Below, piece by piece: positions 16,385-24,709 of a DNA stretch of 64,000 bases. A program made the translations under genes and the position numbers. The DNA comes from Chryseobacterium sp. Bi04 (GTDB lineage: Bacteria; Bacteroidota; Bacteroidia; Flavobacteriales; Weeksellaceae), in NCBI RefSeq assembly GCF_918698085.1, contig NZ_CAKKLP010000006.1:62001-126000 (forward strand), in the 5' to 3' direction. The notes under the pieces were generated by a model, which had not been told where the DNA came from, searched no databases, and saw nothing but the letters and a program-made list of their open reading frames with translations. Every line of letters starts with the position of its first letter. Positions within the stretch are counted from its first letter, which is position 1.

Positions 16385-18226
16385 ATGAGTTTAATTTCGA
16401 AAAACGATCTGATCAAAGCTTCCGGCTTAAGTAAAATTGGATTTCTAAAGAATCCAGTAGCATCTGCTGTGATGAGCATTGCTAAAATAAATGAAGTAAA
16501 TAAATTATACGACAAATTAAAAGATAAGGAAGGTAAAGACTTTTTCGACTCATTTGTAAGAGAAAGAAACTTAAGCTATGTAGCTTTTGAAGAAGATCTT
16601 GCAAAAATCCCCAAAACGGGACCTTTTATTCTGGTTTCCAATCATCCGCTGGGTGCTATTGACGGAATTTTAATGTGTAAGATCCTTACGGAGGTTCGTC
16701 CGGATTTCAAAATCATGGGAAATTTCCTTTTGGAAAAAATAAAGCCTATGGAACCGTACGTAATCCCTGTAAATCCTTTTGAAAACAGAAAGGAAGTCTA
16801 CAGCAGTTCTTCAGGAATGCGTGAAACCCTTAAGCATATCCAAAATGGAGGCTGCGTAGGTATTTTTCCGGCAGGGGAAGTTTCCAATAAAAATAATCCT
16901 TACGGAGAAATCTTAGATAAAGACTGGGAAAAAACGGCACTTAAGCTTATAAGAATGGCTAAAGTGCCGGTAGTTCCTATGTATTTCCATGCTAAAAACA
17001 GCCGTCTTTTTTATCAGGTTGCCAAACTTCATCCGAGTTTACAGACCCTGATGCTGCCTGCTGAAATGATGAATGACAGGGAAAGACCTATCAGAATCCG
17101 GATCGGACGGCCTATTACCTTAAAGGCAATGGACGATATGGAAACGATTGAAGAACTGGGTGAGTTTTTGAAACGTAAGGTTTATATGATGAAATCTTAC
17201 TATGAAAAGAGAAAATCTTTGGCCCAAAGCATCAATCTTCAGAATCTGTATGTGAAGTTTCCTTTATTAAAAGAAGAAAATATTGTTCAGAACATTATTG
17301 ATGAAACGCCTAAAGAGGATATCATCAAGGATGTTGATAAATTGAGAGGTACTGATAAGATGCTGTTCAGTAATGGAAATTACGAAATCTACTTTACCAC
17401 CTATGAAGAAATACCTTCTATTATGAGGGAAATAGGACGTCAGCGAGAACTTACGTTCCGTGCTGTAGGTGAAGGGAGTAATCTTCCGTTTGACCTTGAT
17501 GAATATGATAAACACTACCACCATCTTTTCCTTTGGGACAATGGTGAAAAGAAACTGGCAGGAGCTTACAGAATGGCCCTGGGTAGAGAGGTAATGAAAA
17601 AATACGGCATCAAAGGTTTTTATACCAGTTCATTATTTGAGTTTGAACAGGATATTCACCCTTTCTTTAAAAAGGTGATTGAGATGGGCCGTGCCTATAT
17701 CTGTCAGGAATATCAGCAAAAGCCACTGCCTCTGTTCCTTTTATGGAGAGGGATTGTACATGTATGTCTGAGAAATTCTGACCATAAATTTCTGATGGGT
17801 GGGGTAAGTATCTCGAATAAGTTTTCAGAGTTTTCCAAGTCTCTGATGATAGAATTCATGCGTTCCAATTACTTTGACTCGGCAGTGGCTCAGTATATCA
17901 CTCCAAGGAATGAATATAAGGTAAAGCTTCGTGACAGGGATAAGAATATTTTCTTTGAAGAAATGGAGTCTGATCTTAATAAGCTTGATAAGATTATTGA
18001 TGACCTGGAGCCTGAGCTAAGATTACCTGTTTTGATAAAAAAATATATTAAGCAAAACGCTAAGGTAATTGCTTTCAATGTTGACCCAAACTTCAATGAT
18101 GCCATTGACGGATTGATGTATATCAGGATTAGTGATCTTCCGGAAAACACCATTAAACCGGTATTGGAAGAGATGAGTGAGCAAATCAGAAAAGAACAGG
18201 AAAACAATCCTTCTGATAATCAGTAA
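16385..18226 (+). CDS. olsF: OlsF-like bifunctional acyltransferase (PlsC domain + GNAT-like N-acyltransferase)
   Basis: The 613-aa protein joins two acyltransferase halves. Residues about 60-290 are a PlsC-type O-acyltransferase with the catalytic block VSNHPLGAIDG (His87, Asp93), the acceptor block GIFPAGEVS and VVPMYFH. Residues about 330-540 resemble an OlsB-like N-acyltransferase, with REIGRQRELTFRAVGEGSN, KKLAGAYRMALG and EMGRAYICQEYQQ. This arrangement matches OlsF proteins, which make ornithine- or related aminoacyl-lipids in one polypeptide. No transmembrane signal sequence is visible. The amino-acid substrate (ornithine, glycine or other) cannot be read from sequence, so the symbol is provisional. 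Confidence 0.72.
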   Translation: MSLISKNDLIKASGLSKIGFLKNPVASAVMSIAKINEVNKLYDKLKDKEGKDFFDSFVRERNLSYVAFEEDLAKIPKTGPFILVSNHPLGAIDGILMCKILTEVRPDFKIMGNFLLEKIKPMEPYVIPVNPFENRKEVYSSSSGMRETLKHIQNGGCVGIFPAGEVSNKNNPYGEILDKDWEKTALKLIRMAKVPVVPMYFHAKNSRLFYQVAKLHPSLQTLMLPAEMMNDRERPIRIRIGRPITLKAMDDMETIEELGEFLKRKVYMMKSYYEKRKSLAQSINLQNLYVKFPLLKEENIVQNIIDETPKEDIIKDVDKLRGTDKMLFSNGNYEIYFTTYEEIPSIMREIGRQRELTFRAVGEGSNLPFDLDEYDKHYHHLFLWDNGEKKLAGAYRMALGREVMKKYGIKGFYTSSLFEFEQDIHPFFKKVIEMGRAYICQEYQQKPLPLFLLWRGIVHVCLRNSDHKFLMGGVSISNKFSEFSKSLMIEFMRSNYFDSAVAQYITPRNEYKVKLRDRDKNIFFEEMESDLNKLDKIIDDLEPELRLPVLIKKYIKQNAKVIAFNVDPNFNDAIDGLMYIRISDLPENTIKPVLEEMSEQIRKEQENNPSDNQ

Positions 18227-18262
18227 GTTTTTAAGTCTGGTAAAAAAAAGTACGATGAATAC

Positions 18263-18293
18263 TTGCTTTGTATACCAAAACTTACTACTTTTG
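18263..18293 (+). promoter_or_regulatory. Promoter of tRNA-Phe copy 1
   Basis: TTG at 18263-18265, a 20-base spacer, then TACTTTTG at 18286-18293 match the Bacteroidota consensus well. The tRNA begins 42 bases later. Copy 2 has the same layout. Confidence 0.8.
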
Positions 18294-18335
18294 CATCACT
18301 TTAAAACAACGAAGTAAGACACACAAAAATATAAT

Positions 18336-18408
18336 GGTTTCTTAGCTCAGTTGGTAGAGCAATGGATTGAAAATCCATGTGTCCCTGGTTCGATTCCTGG
18401 AGAAACCA
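18336..18408 (+). tRNA. tRNA-Phe (anticodon GAA), copy 1
   Basis: The 73-base cloverleaf has acceptor arms GGTTTCT/AGAAACC, discriminator A, anticodon stem ATGGA/TCCAT with loop TTGAAAA, and T loop TTCGATT. CCA is not encoded. Confidence 0.96.
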
Positions 18409-18413
18409 CTTTA

Positions 18414-18447
18414 AAACCTCTAATTTACTTAGAGGTTTTTTTGTTTT
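18414..18447 (+). terminator. Terminator of tRNA-Phe copy 1
   Basis: The stem AAACCTCTAA/TTAGAGGTTT with a short ATTTAC-type loop is followed by a long T run. Confidence 0.85.
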
Positions 18448-18686
18448 TTTTATCTTCAGCTATTGACCTCCTGAAAAGCCAAACCCTATTTCCTTTTCCG
18501 TTTTTATCATTTTTATAGAGCAATAATTTTTGCCGCTTTTAAATCAATCTGTCATTCTTCATATCGGATCCGTAAACAGGGAATAAAAAATTCGGAATTG
18601 AAATTTCAGAAAAATTCACCATGTTATTTTAATTTTAATAGTTCATTTTTGTATTTCAATGATGTTAAAAAAATACAATTACTACC

Positions 18687-19388
18687 ATGCATGGTGAAGA
18701 TCCAAAGCAGAGCCTGGGTTTTGTAAGAAAAACCAACCGGAAGTTACAGGAAAGAAAATATGAGATTCTATTATTCGCCTTGCTACAACATTTATTTGTG
18801 GGAGTATTTCTTACGGATATGGACTTCTATACCCGCGTAATATGGCCTATAAATATGGTAATTCTAGGGTTGGGATCTGTTTTCTTATTTACAGGAAAGC
18901 ATAGCTGGAAGCACTGGTTTAGAAATCTGCATTTCATTGTTATTTTATTATTACCCATTGGTATTCCATTTTTTAAAGATATTTCCTGGTATTTTACTTT
19001 TTTGAACATCAATTATGTAGTTTTTTTCTGTTTTCTTTTTATGGAAGTTCTGCGGTTTCTTATAAAACCGGGATATATCAATACAGATATTATCTCTGCT
19101 TCAATCTGTGGATATATGCTGCTGATTGAAATTGCAGTTTTTTCACTGCAGTTTTTCCAATATCGCAACCATGCGTCTTTTAAGGGGGTTGATATATCTT
19201 TTCCTGCTCTTACTTTTATTGATCTGGTTTATTTTTGCTCTATAACATTTACAAGTATCGGTTTTGGGGATATCACTCCCAATACACATGTTACAAAGCT
19301 GATAACCGCTTTTGTGGGTATAGCCGGACAGTTCTATACTGTAGTGCTTGTGGGTATTCTGATCAGTAAATTTTCTTCAAAAAATTAA
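18687..19388 (+). CDS. K+-channel-like membrane protein with a variant filter
   Basis: The 233-aa protein has several transmembrane segments (roughly residues 25-45, 52-70, 82-98, 103-125, 138-157) and a pore module at the end. The pore loop FCSITFTSIGFGDITPNT is followed by the last helix KLITAFVGIAGQFYTVVLVGILISKF. The filter TSIGFGD (residues 189-195) differs from the usual TVGYGD by Ile and Phe, both tolerated in some K+ channels. It begins the run of three genes; the bestrophin starts 6 bases downstream. Ion specificity is inferred. Confidence 0.8.
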   Translation: MHGEDPKQSLGFVRKTNRKLQERKYEILLFALLQHLFVGVFLTDMDFYTRVIWPINMVILGLGSVFLFTGKHSWKHWFRNLHFIVILLLPIGIPFFKDISWYFTFLNINYVVFFCFLFMEVLRFLIKPGYINTDIISASICGYMLLIEIAVFSLQFFQYRNHASFKGVDISFPALTFIDLVYFCSITFTSIGFGDITPNTHVTKLITAFVGIAGQFYTVVLVGILISKFSSKN

Positions 19389-19394
19389 TTTGTT

Positions 19395-20411
19395 ATGAAT
19401 ACAGGCTCACATTACAAGCTTTATCAGTTTATTCCGTGGACAAGGAAGAAAATCTATAAGATGCTTATTTTAAGTATTATTCCTACCGCTTTATTTTATT
19501 TTCTCGGATGGAAATGGCTGGCCATTCCATGGGTTCCTGTAGCATTACTGGGAACAGCCACAGCATTCATTTCTGGGTTTAAAAATACCCAAACCTATAA
19601 CCGAAGCTGGGAAGCACGGCAGATTTATGGAGCAATCATCAATAACAGCCGCAGTTTTGGCATACTGGTAAAGGACTTTATAAGAGCTGATGATAAAACC
19701 CTGGAAGCTGCCATACATCAGCAGATCATCTACCGTCATTTTGCCTGGCTTACTGCATTAAGATTTCAGCTCAGAGAAACCAAGAGCTGGGAGCATGTAA
19801 AAACAAAAAGCTACAACAGGGAATATTTAAAATATTATAAAGTTCCGGAATGGGAGAATGCTATTGAAGATGAGCTGAAACCTTTTTTAAATAAAGATGA
19901 GCTGGAACATATCCTTACTACAAAAAACAGGGCTACCCAAATCATTTCTTTGCAATCCACTCACTTGAGAACATTGAATGAAGAGGGTAAAATTTCAGAT
20001 TATAATTATACCGCTCTGGAAAATCAGTTTAAAGAATTATATGATCAACAGGGAAAATGTGAAAGGATTAAAAATTTTCCCTATCCACGGCAATTCTCCA
20101 GTATTAATCTGTATTTTACAAATGCTCTGTGCTTTTTATTACCATTAGGGTTTATAGGAGAATTCTCAAAAATGGTGGAAAAATTTGGCGAAGACATCAT
20201 CTGGCTTACTGTTCCTTTTAGTATATTGCTGGGCTGGGTATTTTTGGTTCTGGAACAGATTGGCGAAAGTACGGAAAACCCATTCGAAGGAAATGCAAAT
20301 GATATTTCAATTACACAAATCAGCAGGAATATAGAAATTGATTTGCGTGAAATGTTTGGAGAAAAAGAATTACCTGCCGCTATACAGCCTGTTAATAATA
20401 TTTTAATGTAA
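19395..20411 (+). CDS. Bestrophin-family anion channel
   Basis: The 338-aa membrane protein resembles bacterial bestrophins. It has two hydrophobic helices near residues 20-60, then the conserved block GFKNTQTYNRSWEARQIYGAIINNSRSFG, a long soluble helical region, and a second membrane pair near 225-285 (LCFLLPLGFIGEFSK, IIWLTVPFSILLGWVFLVLEQIGESTENPFEGNANDI). The ending IGESTENPFEGNANDI matches the family's conserved acidic segment. Bestrophins form pentameric channels; eukaryotic members conduct chloride and bicarbonate, and some bacterial ones are cation-selective. The LCIB-type carbonic anhydrase downstream makes bicarbonate a candidate ion here. Confidence 0.85.
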   Translation: MNTGSHYKLYQFIPWTRKKIYKMLILSIIPTALFYFLGWKWLAIPWVPVALLGTATAFISGFKNTQTYNRSWEARQIYGAIINNSRSFGILVKDFIRADDKTLEAAIHQQIIYRHFAWLTALRFQLRETKSWEHVKTKSYNREYLKYYKVPEWENAIEDELKPFLNKDELEHILTTKNRATQIISLQSTHLRTLNEEGKISDYNYTALENQFKELYDQQGKCERIKNFPYPRQFSSINLYFTNALCFLLPLGFIGEFSKMVEKFGEDIIWLTVPFSILLGWVFLVLEQIGESTENPFEGNANDISITQISRNIEIDLREMFGEKELPAAIQPVNNILM

Positions 20412-20462
20412 AAATTACAACTATATTGCTGGTAAAATTTAGTGCAAAAAAAAACAAAAAAT

Positions 20463-21197
20463 ATGAGTATAGAATCTGTAAGAAAATGGTATCCAAAAGC
20501 TTTAACATCTATTGATACGGTCAACCGGCTATTAGATACCATTGAAAAGCATTTAGAATTAAAGCCTAATCAGCTGATGCATGCCGACAGTATGTGTTGT
20601 GATGATGTCAACGCAATACAGTATCCACCAAGGGCATATGAAATGCTTGGTCCGTTTCATCTGGGAGGACTTGATGGCTTTCCTTTTGCAGGTCTCACAG
20701 GAATGGGAGCTTTTGCTCATCATGTTCCTGAGGATGGGGCTGTAGTCATTTTTTACGCACCTCATATCGGGATTACTAAAAGTGGACAAATTGGAGAAAT
20801 AAGCAGAATAGGACAAAGTAACAGTTCTGCCTGCTGTGGTGCGGCAAAAGGAGCATTAGGAAAACTGGCAGCAGGACAAATTATAGAAGGGAATATCACT
20901 TCATTGGACTTTCAGATGAATACCATTGAGCAAATATTTCTTCACAGCAAAGATAGGATCCTGAATGCAGAGAATCAGATTTTTGAAGCTACCGAAGTCA
21001 TGTATGAAGCTATAGACGAACGTATAGAAGTACTGGTAAAAGAAACCAACTACCCTTGCAAGTATGTCATTTTGGTAGGAGGCATTTTTATTAATGGTGA
21101 TAAAGATATGGGATCATTCTGCCAATATAAAAAGTTTGAATATATCAATCTGGAAACCAAGGAACGGAAAAGCCTTATGAAAGAGTATTATGAATAA
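20463..21197 (+). CDS. LCIB/LCIC-type carbonic anhydrase-like protein
   Basis: The 244-aa soluble protein resembles the limiting-CO2-inducible B/C family, a beta-carbonic-anhydrase-like fold. Candidate Zn ligands and active-site residues sit in the right order: Cys45/Cys46 with Asp47 (ADSMCCDD), Arg57, His86/His87 (GMGAFAHHVP), then HIGITKSGQIGEISRIGQ and Cys124/Cys125 (SSACCGAAKGALG). The family ligates Zn by two Cys and one His. It lies 51 bases after the bestrophin gene. The ATG at 20463 is chosen; an in-frame GTG at 20442 is possible. Activity is not proven by sequence, since some family members are inactive in assays. Confidence 0.75.
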   Translation: MSIESVRKWYPKALTSIDTVNRLLDTIEKHLELKPNQLMHADSMCCDDVNAIQYPPRAYEMLGPFHLGGLDGFPFAGLTGMGAFAHHVPEDGAVVIFYAPHIGITKSGQIGEISRIGQSNSSACCGAAKGALGKLAAGQIIEGNITSLDFQMNTIEQIFLHSKDRILNAENQIFEATEVMYEAIDERIEVLVKETNYPCKYVILVGGIFINGDKDMGSFCQYKKFEYINLETKERKSLMKEYYE

Positions 21198-21214
21198 TCC
21201 TTATTTGAATGAGT

Positions 21215-21272
21215 TAATACTTAATCTGACGGTTGTTATCAAATTGAATAACTTTAAACAGATTAAGTATTA
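21215..21272 (+). repeat. Perfect 14-bp inverted repeat after the LCIB-like gene
   Basis: TAATACTTAATCTG (21215-21228) pairs with CAGATTAAGTATTA (21259-21272) around a 30-base loop that itself holds a small GTTAT/ATAAC stem. It begins 17 bases after the stop codon and lacks a T run, so it is more likely an mRNA 3'-end stabiliser or inefficient terminator than a classical one. Confidence 0.6.
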
Positions 21273-21367
21273 CGGCTTCGTAAAAACACAAATCCTCTGG
21301 GCCTCAACTGATTAAAAAATAGATCTCATAATAAACCTTTTTTTTGAAAAAAATAATCAGAAAAAAC

Positions 21368-21398
21368 TTGTGTGGTATTACAAAATATTATACTTTTG
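21368..21398 (+). promoter_or_regulatory. Promoter of tRNA-Phe copy 2
   Basis: TTG at 21368-21370, a 20-base spacer and TACTTTTG at 21391-21398. Spacing is identical to copy 1, although the sequence upstream of the -7 box is not. Confidence 0.8.
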
Positions 21399-21440
21399 CA
21401 TCACTTTAAAACAACGAAGTAAATCAAACAAAAATATAAT

Positions 21441-21513
21441 GGTTTCTTAGCTCAGTTGGTAGAGCAATGGATTGAAAATCCATGTGTCCCTGGTTCGATT
21501 CCTGGAGAAACCA
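21441..21513 (+). tRNA. tRNA-Phe (anticodon GAA), copy 2
   Basis: Identical in sequence to the copy at 18336-18408. Confidence 0.96.
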
Positions 21514-21516
21514 CTT

Positions 21517-21550
21517 TAAAACCTCTAATTCACTTAGAGGTTTTTTTGTT
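21517..21550 (+). terminator. Terminator of tRNA-Phe copy 2
   Basis: Same AAACCTCTAA/TTAGAGGTTT-type hairpin with T run as after copy 1, with one loop change. Confidence 0.85.
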
Positions 21551-21563
21551 TCATATCATATAA

Positions 21564-21600
21564 AGAGGCCGTCTCACAACTCGTGAAAACGGCCTTTTTT
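21564..21600. terminator. Terminator between tRNA-Phe and the fibre genes
   Basis: AGGCCGT (21566-21572) pairs with ACGGCCT near 21589-21595, followed on the plus strand by T6. It stands between the tRNA and the converging end of the fibre operon. Confidence 0.7.
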
Positions 21601-21622
21601 ATTAAATAGGCTTCGAATCGTA

Positions 21623-23188
21623 CTATTTTTTAATAACAGCTTTCAGATTTTCTATTTCTTTATTCTGAGAAATGACGTAGAGTGTCAGTTCTTCAATCTT
21701 CTGAAGTAATTTCATCTGGAAGTCTCCTAAATTGACGCCATCTTTCATGATAGACTCTCCGGAAGGAATTTCCGGAAGATGCTTATTCTCTCTTACAAAA
21801 GATTCCAGTTCACTGATGGTTGGCATTTGATAATCCGGTCTGATAGAAGATTCACCGTCAAAATATTTCTGAAACACATAATCTGCAGGAACATTCATAT
21901 CCACCATAACATCTTCAGCATGAATTTTTCCTTTTACAGTAAGTTTCTGATCCGGGTTTTTAGTTCCTATTCCTACATTTCCATTAGGGGCGATCCTCAT
22001 CAATTCGTTCATAACAATGGGTGAATTGATAGCGCTTTGTGCACTGGCACTTCCCAGGAACTTTATTCCTTCATTTCCCAGGGTAACCGCGTTTTTATAA
22101 TTGGAAAAGCTTCCGTTGCTTGATACCCATCCATAAGCTGTGGTGGGTGAAGCCTTTACCCCATAACTCATATAGGTTTCTGCACCGCTTCTTAAAGCCC
22201 CCCAGTTATTAAAAGATCCATTTTCATATCGTATTGCGAAAGCATTAACTCCTTCTGTCGCCGATTTACTTCCGGACAATATCTCTCCTACAACATCCAG
22301 TTTTGCTGCCGGAGCTTCGGTCCCGATTCCTACATTCCCCTTAAGGAAAACACGATCATCACCCGCAAAAAATTTAGCGATACTTCCGCCATATTTTCCT
22401 ACAAAATAATGATCAATCTGGTTATTGGTACCCAAGGCTCCGAAACCGCCCAAATGCTGCGTATTATCAGGTGATACAAAATTATATCCTCTGGACCACT
22501 GGGTAGTATACCCAACAATTCCCACGCCGCTTACCACACTAGAACCGGCATTCAATAAAATCCGTCCCTGAACATCTAATGGCGCAAGCGGCTTTTTGGT
22601 ACCTATTCCCACATTATCATTATAATTGACATAATGTTTATTCTGACCGGTAAGGACATTGGTATAAATGTCAGACAATACTGCCTTATCAATGACAGCG
22701 GTTGAATTACAATGCTGTATCAGCCTGATTGCATACACATTTCCAGACTGACGTGTATGATACAGCGTGAGTTTATATTGTGCTATAGTACTATCCCATA
22801 TGATATCACTGAGATAAATATGATCTGTGATAGGTCCCGAAGCCTCTATAATTCTTGATACAGGTGCGGACCAGATACCTCCGTTAGGATTTGCGCCAAC
22901 GATAATTTGCTTCTTAATGATCCCTACGGTATTTTCGCTATTCCACGCACCTACAACATGTATTTCTATATTCCCATTAATGATCGTTCCCAACAATATG
23001 TCTACTGCCAAGTTGCTTTCCAGATTGGGAAACTTAACGGATAAGTCTTTATGCTTAAAACTATTAGGAAATACGGTAGGATCATCCAGATGTACATAAC
23101 TATCTAAAAGATCCCCAAACTGACTTTCCGTTGGTCTTTTCCCTGCTTTAAAATAATTTTTTAATTGTGTGATTGTTATTTTTGCCAT
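21623..23188 (-). CDS. Tail-fibre-like protein 3 (NVGIGT repeats, C-terminal coiled coil)
   Basis: The 521-aa protein has three parts. Residues 1-35 (MAKITITQLKNYFKAGKRPT plus QFGDLLDSYVHLD) are the anchor shared with the next two proteins. The middle has phage-fibre-type repeats: NVGIGTKKPLAPLDVQG, NVGIGTEAPAAKLDVVG and NVGIGTKNPDQKLTVKG. The end (about 440-521) is the common Bacteroidota fibre tail LPEIPSGESIMKDGVNLGDFQ plus KLLQKIEELTLYVISQNKEI, a trimeric coiled-coil candidate. No signal peptide. It is the last gene of the operon, 2 bases after the preceding fibre gene. Receptor binding is the likely role. Confidence 0.8.
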   Translation of the reverse strand: MAKITITQLKNYFKAGKRPTESQFGDLLDSYVHLDDPTVFPNSFKHKDLSVKFPNLESNLAVDILLGTIINGNIEIHVVGAWNSENTVGIIKKQIIVGANPNGGIWSAPVSRIIEASGPITDHIYLSDIIWDSTIAQYKLTLYHTRQSGNVYAIRLIQHCNSTAVIDKAVLSDIYTNVLTGQNKHYVNYNDNVGIGTKKPLAPLDVQGRILLNAGSSVVSGVGIVGYTTQWSRGYNFVSPDNTQHLGGFGALGTNNQIDHYFVGKYGGSIAKFFAGDDRVFLKGNVGIGTEAPAAKLDVVGEILSGSKSATEGVNAFAIRYENGSFNNWGALRSGAETYMSYGVKASPTTAYGWVSSNGSFSNYKNAVTLGNEGIKFLGSASAQSAINSPIVMNELMRIAPNGNVGIGTKNPDQKLTVKGKIHAEDVMVDMNVPADYVFQKYFDGESSIRPDYQMPTISELESFVRENKHLPEIPSGESIMKDGVNLGDFQMKLLQKIEELTLYVISQNKEIENLKAVIKK

Positions 23189-23190
23189 AA

Positions 23191-24645
23191 TTAGTTTGAT
23201 TTTAAAACATCAATCTCTTTTTTCATCGAGATCATGTATAATGTTAATTCTTCAATTTTCTGAAGTAATTTGATTTGAAAGTCTCCTACCGACAAGCCAC
23301 TATCTGTCATTTCTTTTGCAGAAGGAATTTCCGGAAGATGACTTTTTTCTGAAATAAATTTTTCAAGTTCACCGATCTCTCTTAAGTTATAATCTGCCGC
23401 GAAAACATGATCGGCAGTAGGTGTTGTAGTGATCACTACATCTTTTGCTTCAAGTTTACCGTGTAATGCCATATTGCCGGCATCAGATAATATGAGTTTT
23501 GCACCGCCTCCACCATCGTTAAGATAATTCCAGAATTGTAAACTATTCGTGTATTGCCCTGTCATATTATAGATTGCCCATCTGTTTGCTGTACCGGGTG
23601 TTGTTTTAGATTGATTATCTAAATAGATAGCTCCTCCTTCATTAGTACTGATTTGTGACATGATTACTCCCTGTACATCAAGTTTCTGCTGTGGGTTGGC
23701 TGTACCAATTCCTACATTTCCACCGGGTCTTACAGTCATCTGAATATTTTGGCTTGTCACGAAATTGATAGATCCAAAGCGTGGATCATAAGAATTATCA
23801 TTTTCTATATTAAAGTCATAGTAATCTCCATATCTTCTTCCTAAGCCTGAAAACCCAGAGTTTAATTCCAGATTGGCTTTATTATGATAAGAAAGACTTA
23901 CTATATTACTTCCTCCTGTCGCGCCGTTCGTTGTAAATTTCGCGGTCGTGGAATTTTGATTCAACGAGTTTTCCTGTACTACATTCAGCTTTGTTTCAGG
24001 TGTAGCAGTTCCAATTCCAACATTTCCTTTAGCATTGACTTTCAATCCTATTTTAGCACTTTCAGTTGATAGAAGGTTTCCTACCCATAGGTTCCATTCA
24101 TTAGACATTGGCTGAAGAGGAACGGAGGCTAGGCTGTTACCTTTGTTATCTATTGCCGTCCATCCATCATTCTTATTAACAGATCTTATTTTAATAAAAA
24201 CTTTTAGCACGTGATCTGGAGATCCATATGTATGAATCGCTCTGATACGGAACTTACATCTTCCACCATTTACATCAATCGTAAAATTATAATTTGGTTC
24301 ACTGTCTATATAATTATTTTTATTGATGGTTCCACACTCTCTCCAGATATCTGGATTAGAGTGTGAAACTGCAGCAATATGAGTTGCGCCACAAGCAATA
24401 TTTCCTCTGGTATATGCCAGAGATATTTCATAGAATCCACCTGCATTAGCACTGGAAGGTGCAAAATTTAAAAATTCCATGTAGTCTCCTACTTTATAAT
24501 CTGCAGGAAATTCTACAAAAGTGGAATATTCTGAAGATCCATCTAAATGTACATAGCTGTCTATAAAATCTCCAAACTGACCTTCAGTTGGTCTTTTTCC
24601 TGCTTTAAAATATTCTTTTAAAGCAGCTATTGTTTTTTTTGCCAT
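23191..24645 (-). CDS. Tail-fibre-like protein 2 (NVGIGT repeats, C-terminal coiled coil)
   Basis: The 484-aa protein begins MAKKTIAALKEYFKAGKRPT and continues with the shared QFGDFIDSYVHLD anchor. The middle contains two NVGIGT units (NVGIGTATPETKLNVVQ, NVGIGTANPQQKLDVQG) typical of trimeric tail fibres. The C-terminus has the same LPEIPS...VGDFQIKLLQKIEELTLY ending as its neighbour. The variable region between anchor and repeats differs completely from the other fibres, as expected of exchangeable tips. Its start is preceded by a leader nearly identical to that of fibre 1. Confidence 0.8.
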   Translation of the reverse strand: MAKKTIAALKEYFKAGKRPTEGQFGDFIDSYVHLDGSSEYSTFVEFPADYKVGDYMEFLNFAPSSANAGGFYEISLAYTRGNIACGATHIAAVSHSNPDIWRECGTINKNNYIDSEPNYNFTIDVNGGRCKFRIRAIHTYGSPDHVLKVFIKIRSVNKNDGWTAIDNKGNSLASVPLQPMSNEWNLWVGNLLSTESAKIGLKVNAKGNVGIGTATPETKLNVVQENSLNQNSTTAKFTTNGATGGSNIVSLSYHNKANLELNSGFSGLGRRYGDYYDFNIENDNSYDPRFGSINFVTSQNIQMTVRPGGNVGIGTANPQQKLDVQGVIMSQISTNEGGAIYLDNQSKTTPGTANRWAIYNMTGQYTNSLQFWNYLNDGGGGAKLILSDAGNMALHGKLEAKDVVITTTPTADHVFAADYNLREIGELEKFISEKSHLPEIPSAKEMTDSGLSVGDFQIKLLQKIEELTLYMISMKKEIDVLKSN

Positions 24646-24709
24646 GATTTGTTGTTTTTTGATGATTATTCTTTCCTTTTATTTACTTAACAGGAAAGAT
24701 TTTAATTTT
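24646..24709 (-). promoter_or_regulatory. Hairpin and shared leader before fibre 2
   Basis: On the minus strand a CTTTCCT/AGGAAAG hairpin is followed by ATCATCAAAAAACAACAAAT directly before the ATG. The same 20-base leader stands before fibre 1, also behind a hairpin, so gene and leader were probably duplicated together. Confidence 0.55.

Larger units (their letters stand above)
18286..18447 (+). repeat. Long direct repeat copy 1 (promoter, tRNA-Phe, terminator)
   Basis: This 162-bp unit recurs at 21391-21552, offset exactly 3105 bp, with only a few substitutions in the leader and one in the terminator loop. It flanks the channel/bestrophin/LCIB genes. Confidence 0.9.
21391..21552 (+). repeat. 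Long direct repeat copy 2 (promoter, tRNA-Phe, terminator)
   Basis: Second copy of the 162-bp unit at 18286-18447. Its right end borders the accessory block that starts at 21.6 kb. Confidence 0.9.

Noticed and set aside
21215..21272. Inverted repeat as the end of an insertion sequence
   Set aside because: No transposase and no flanking target duplication; it reads as a single stem-loop.
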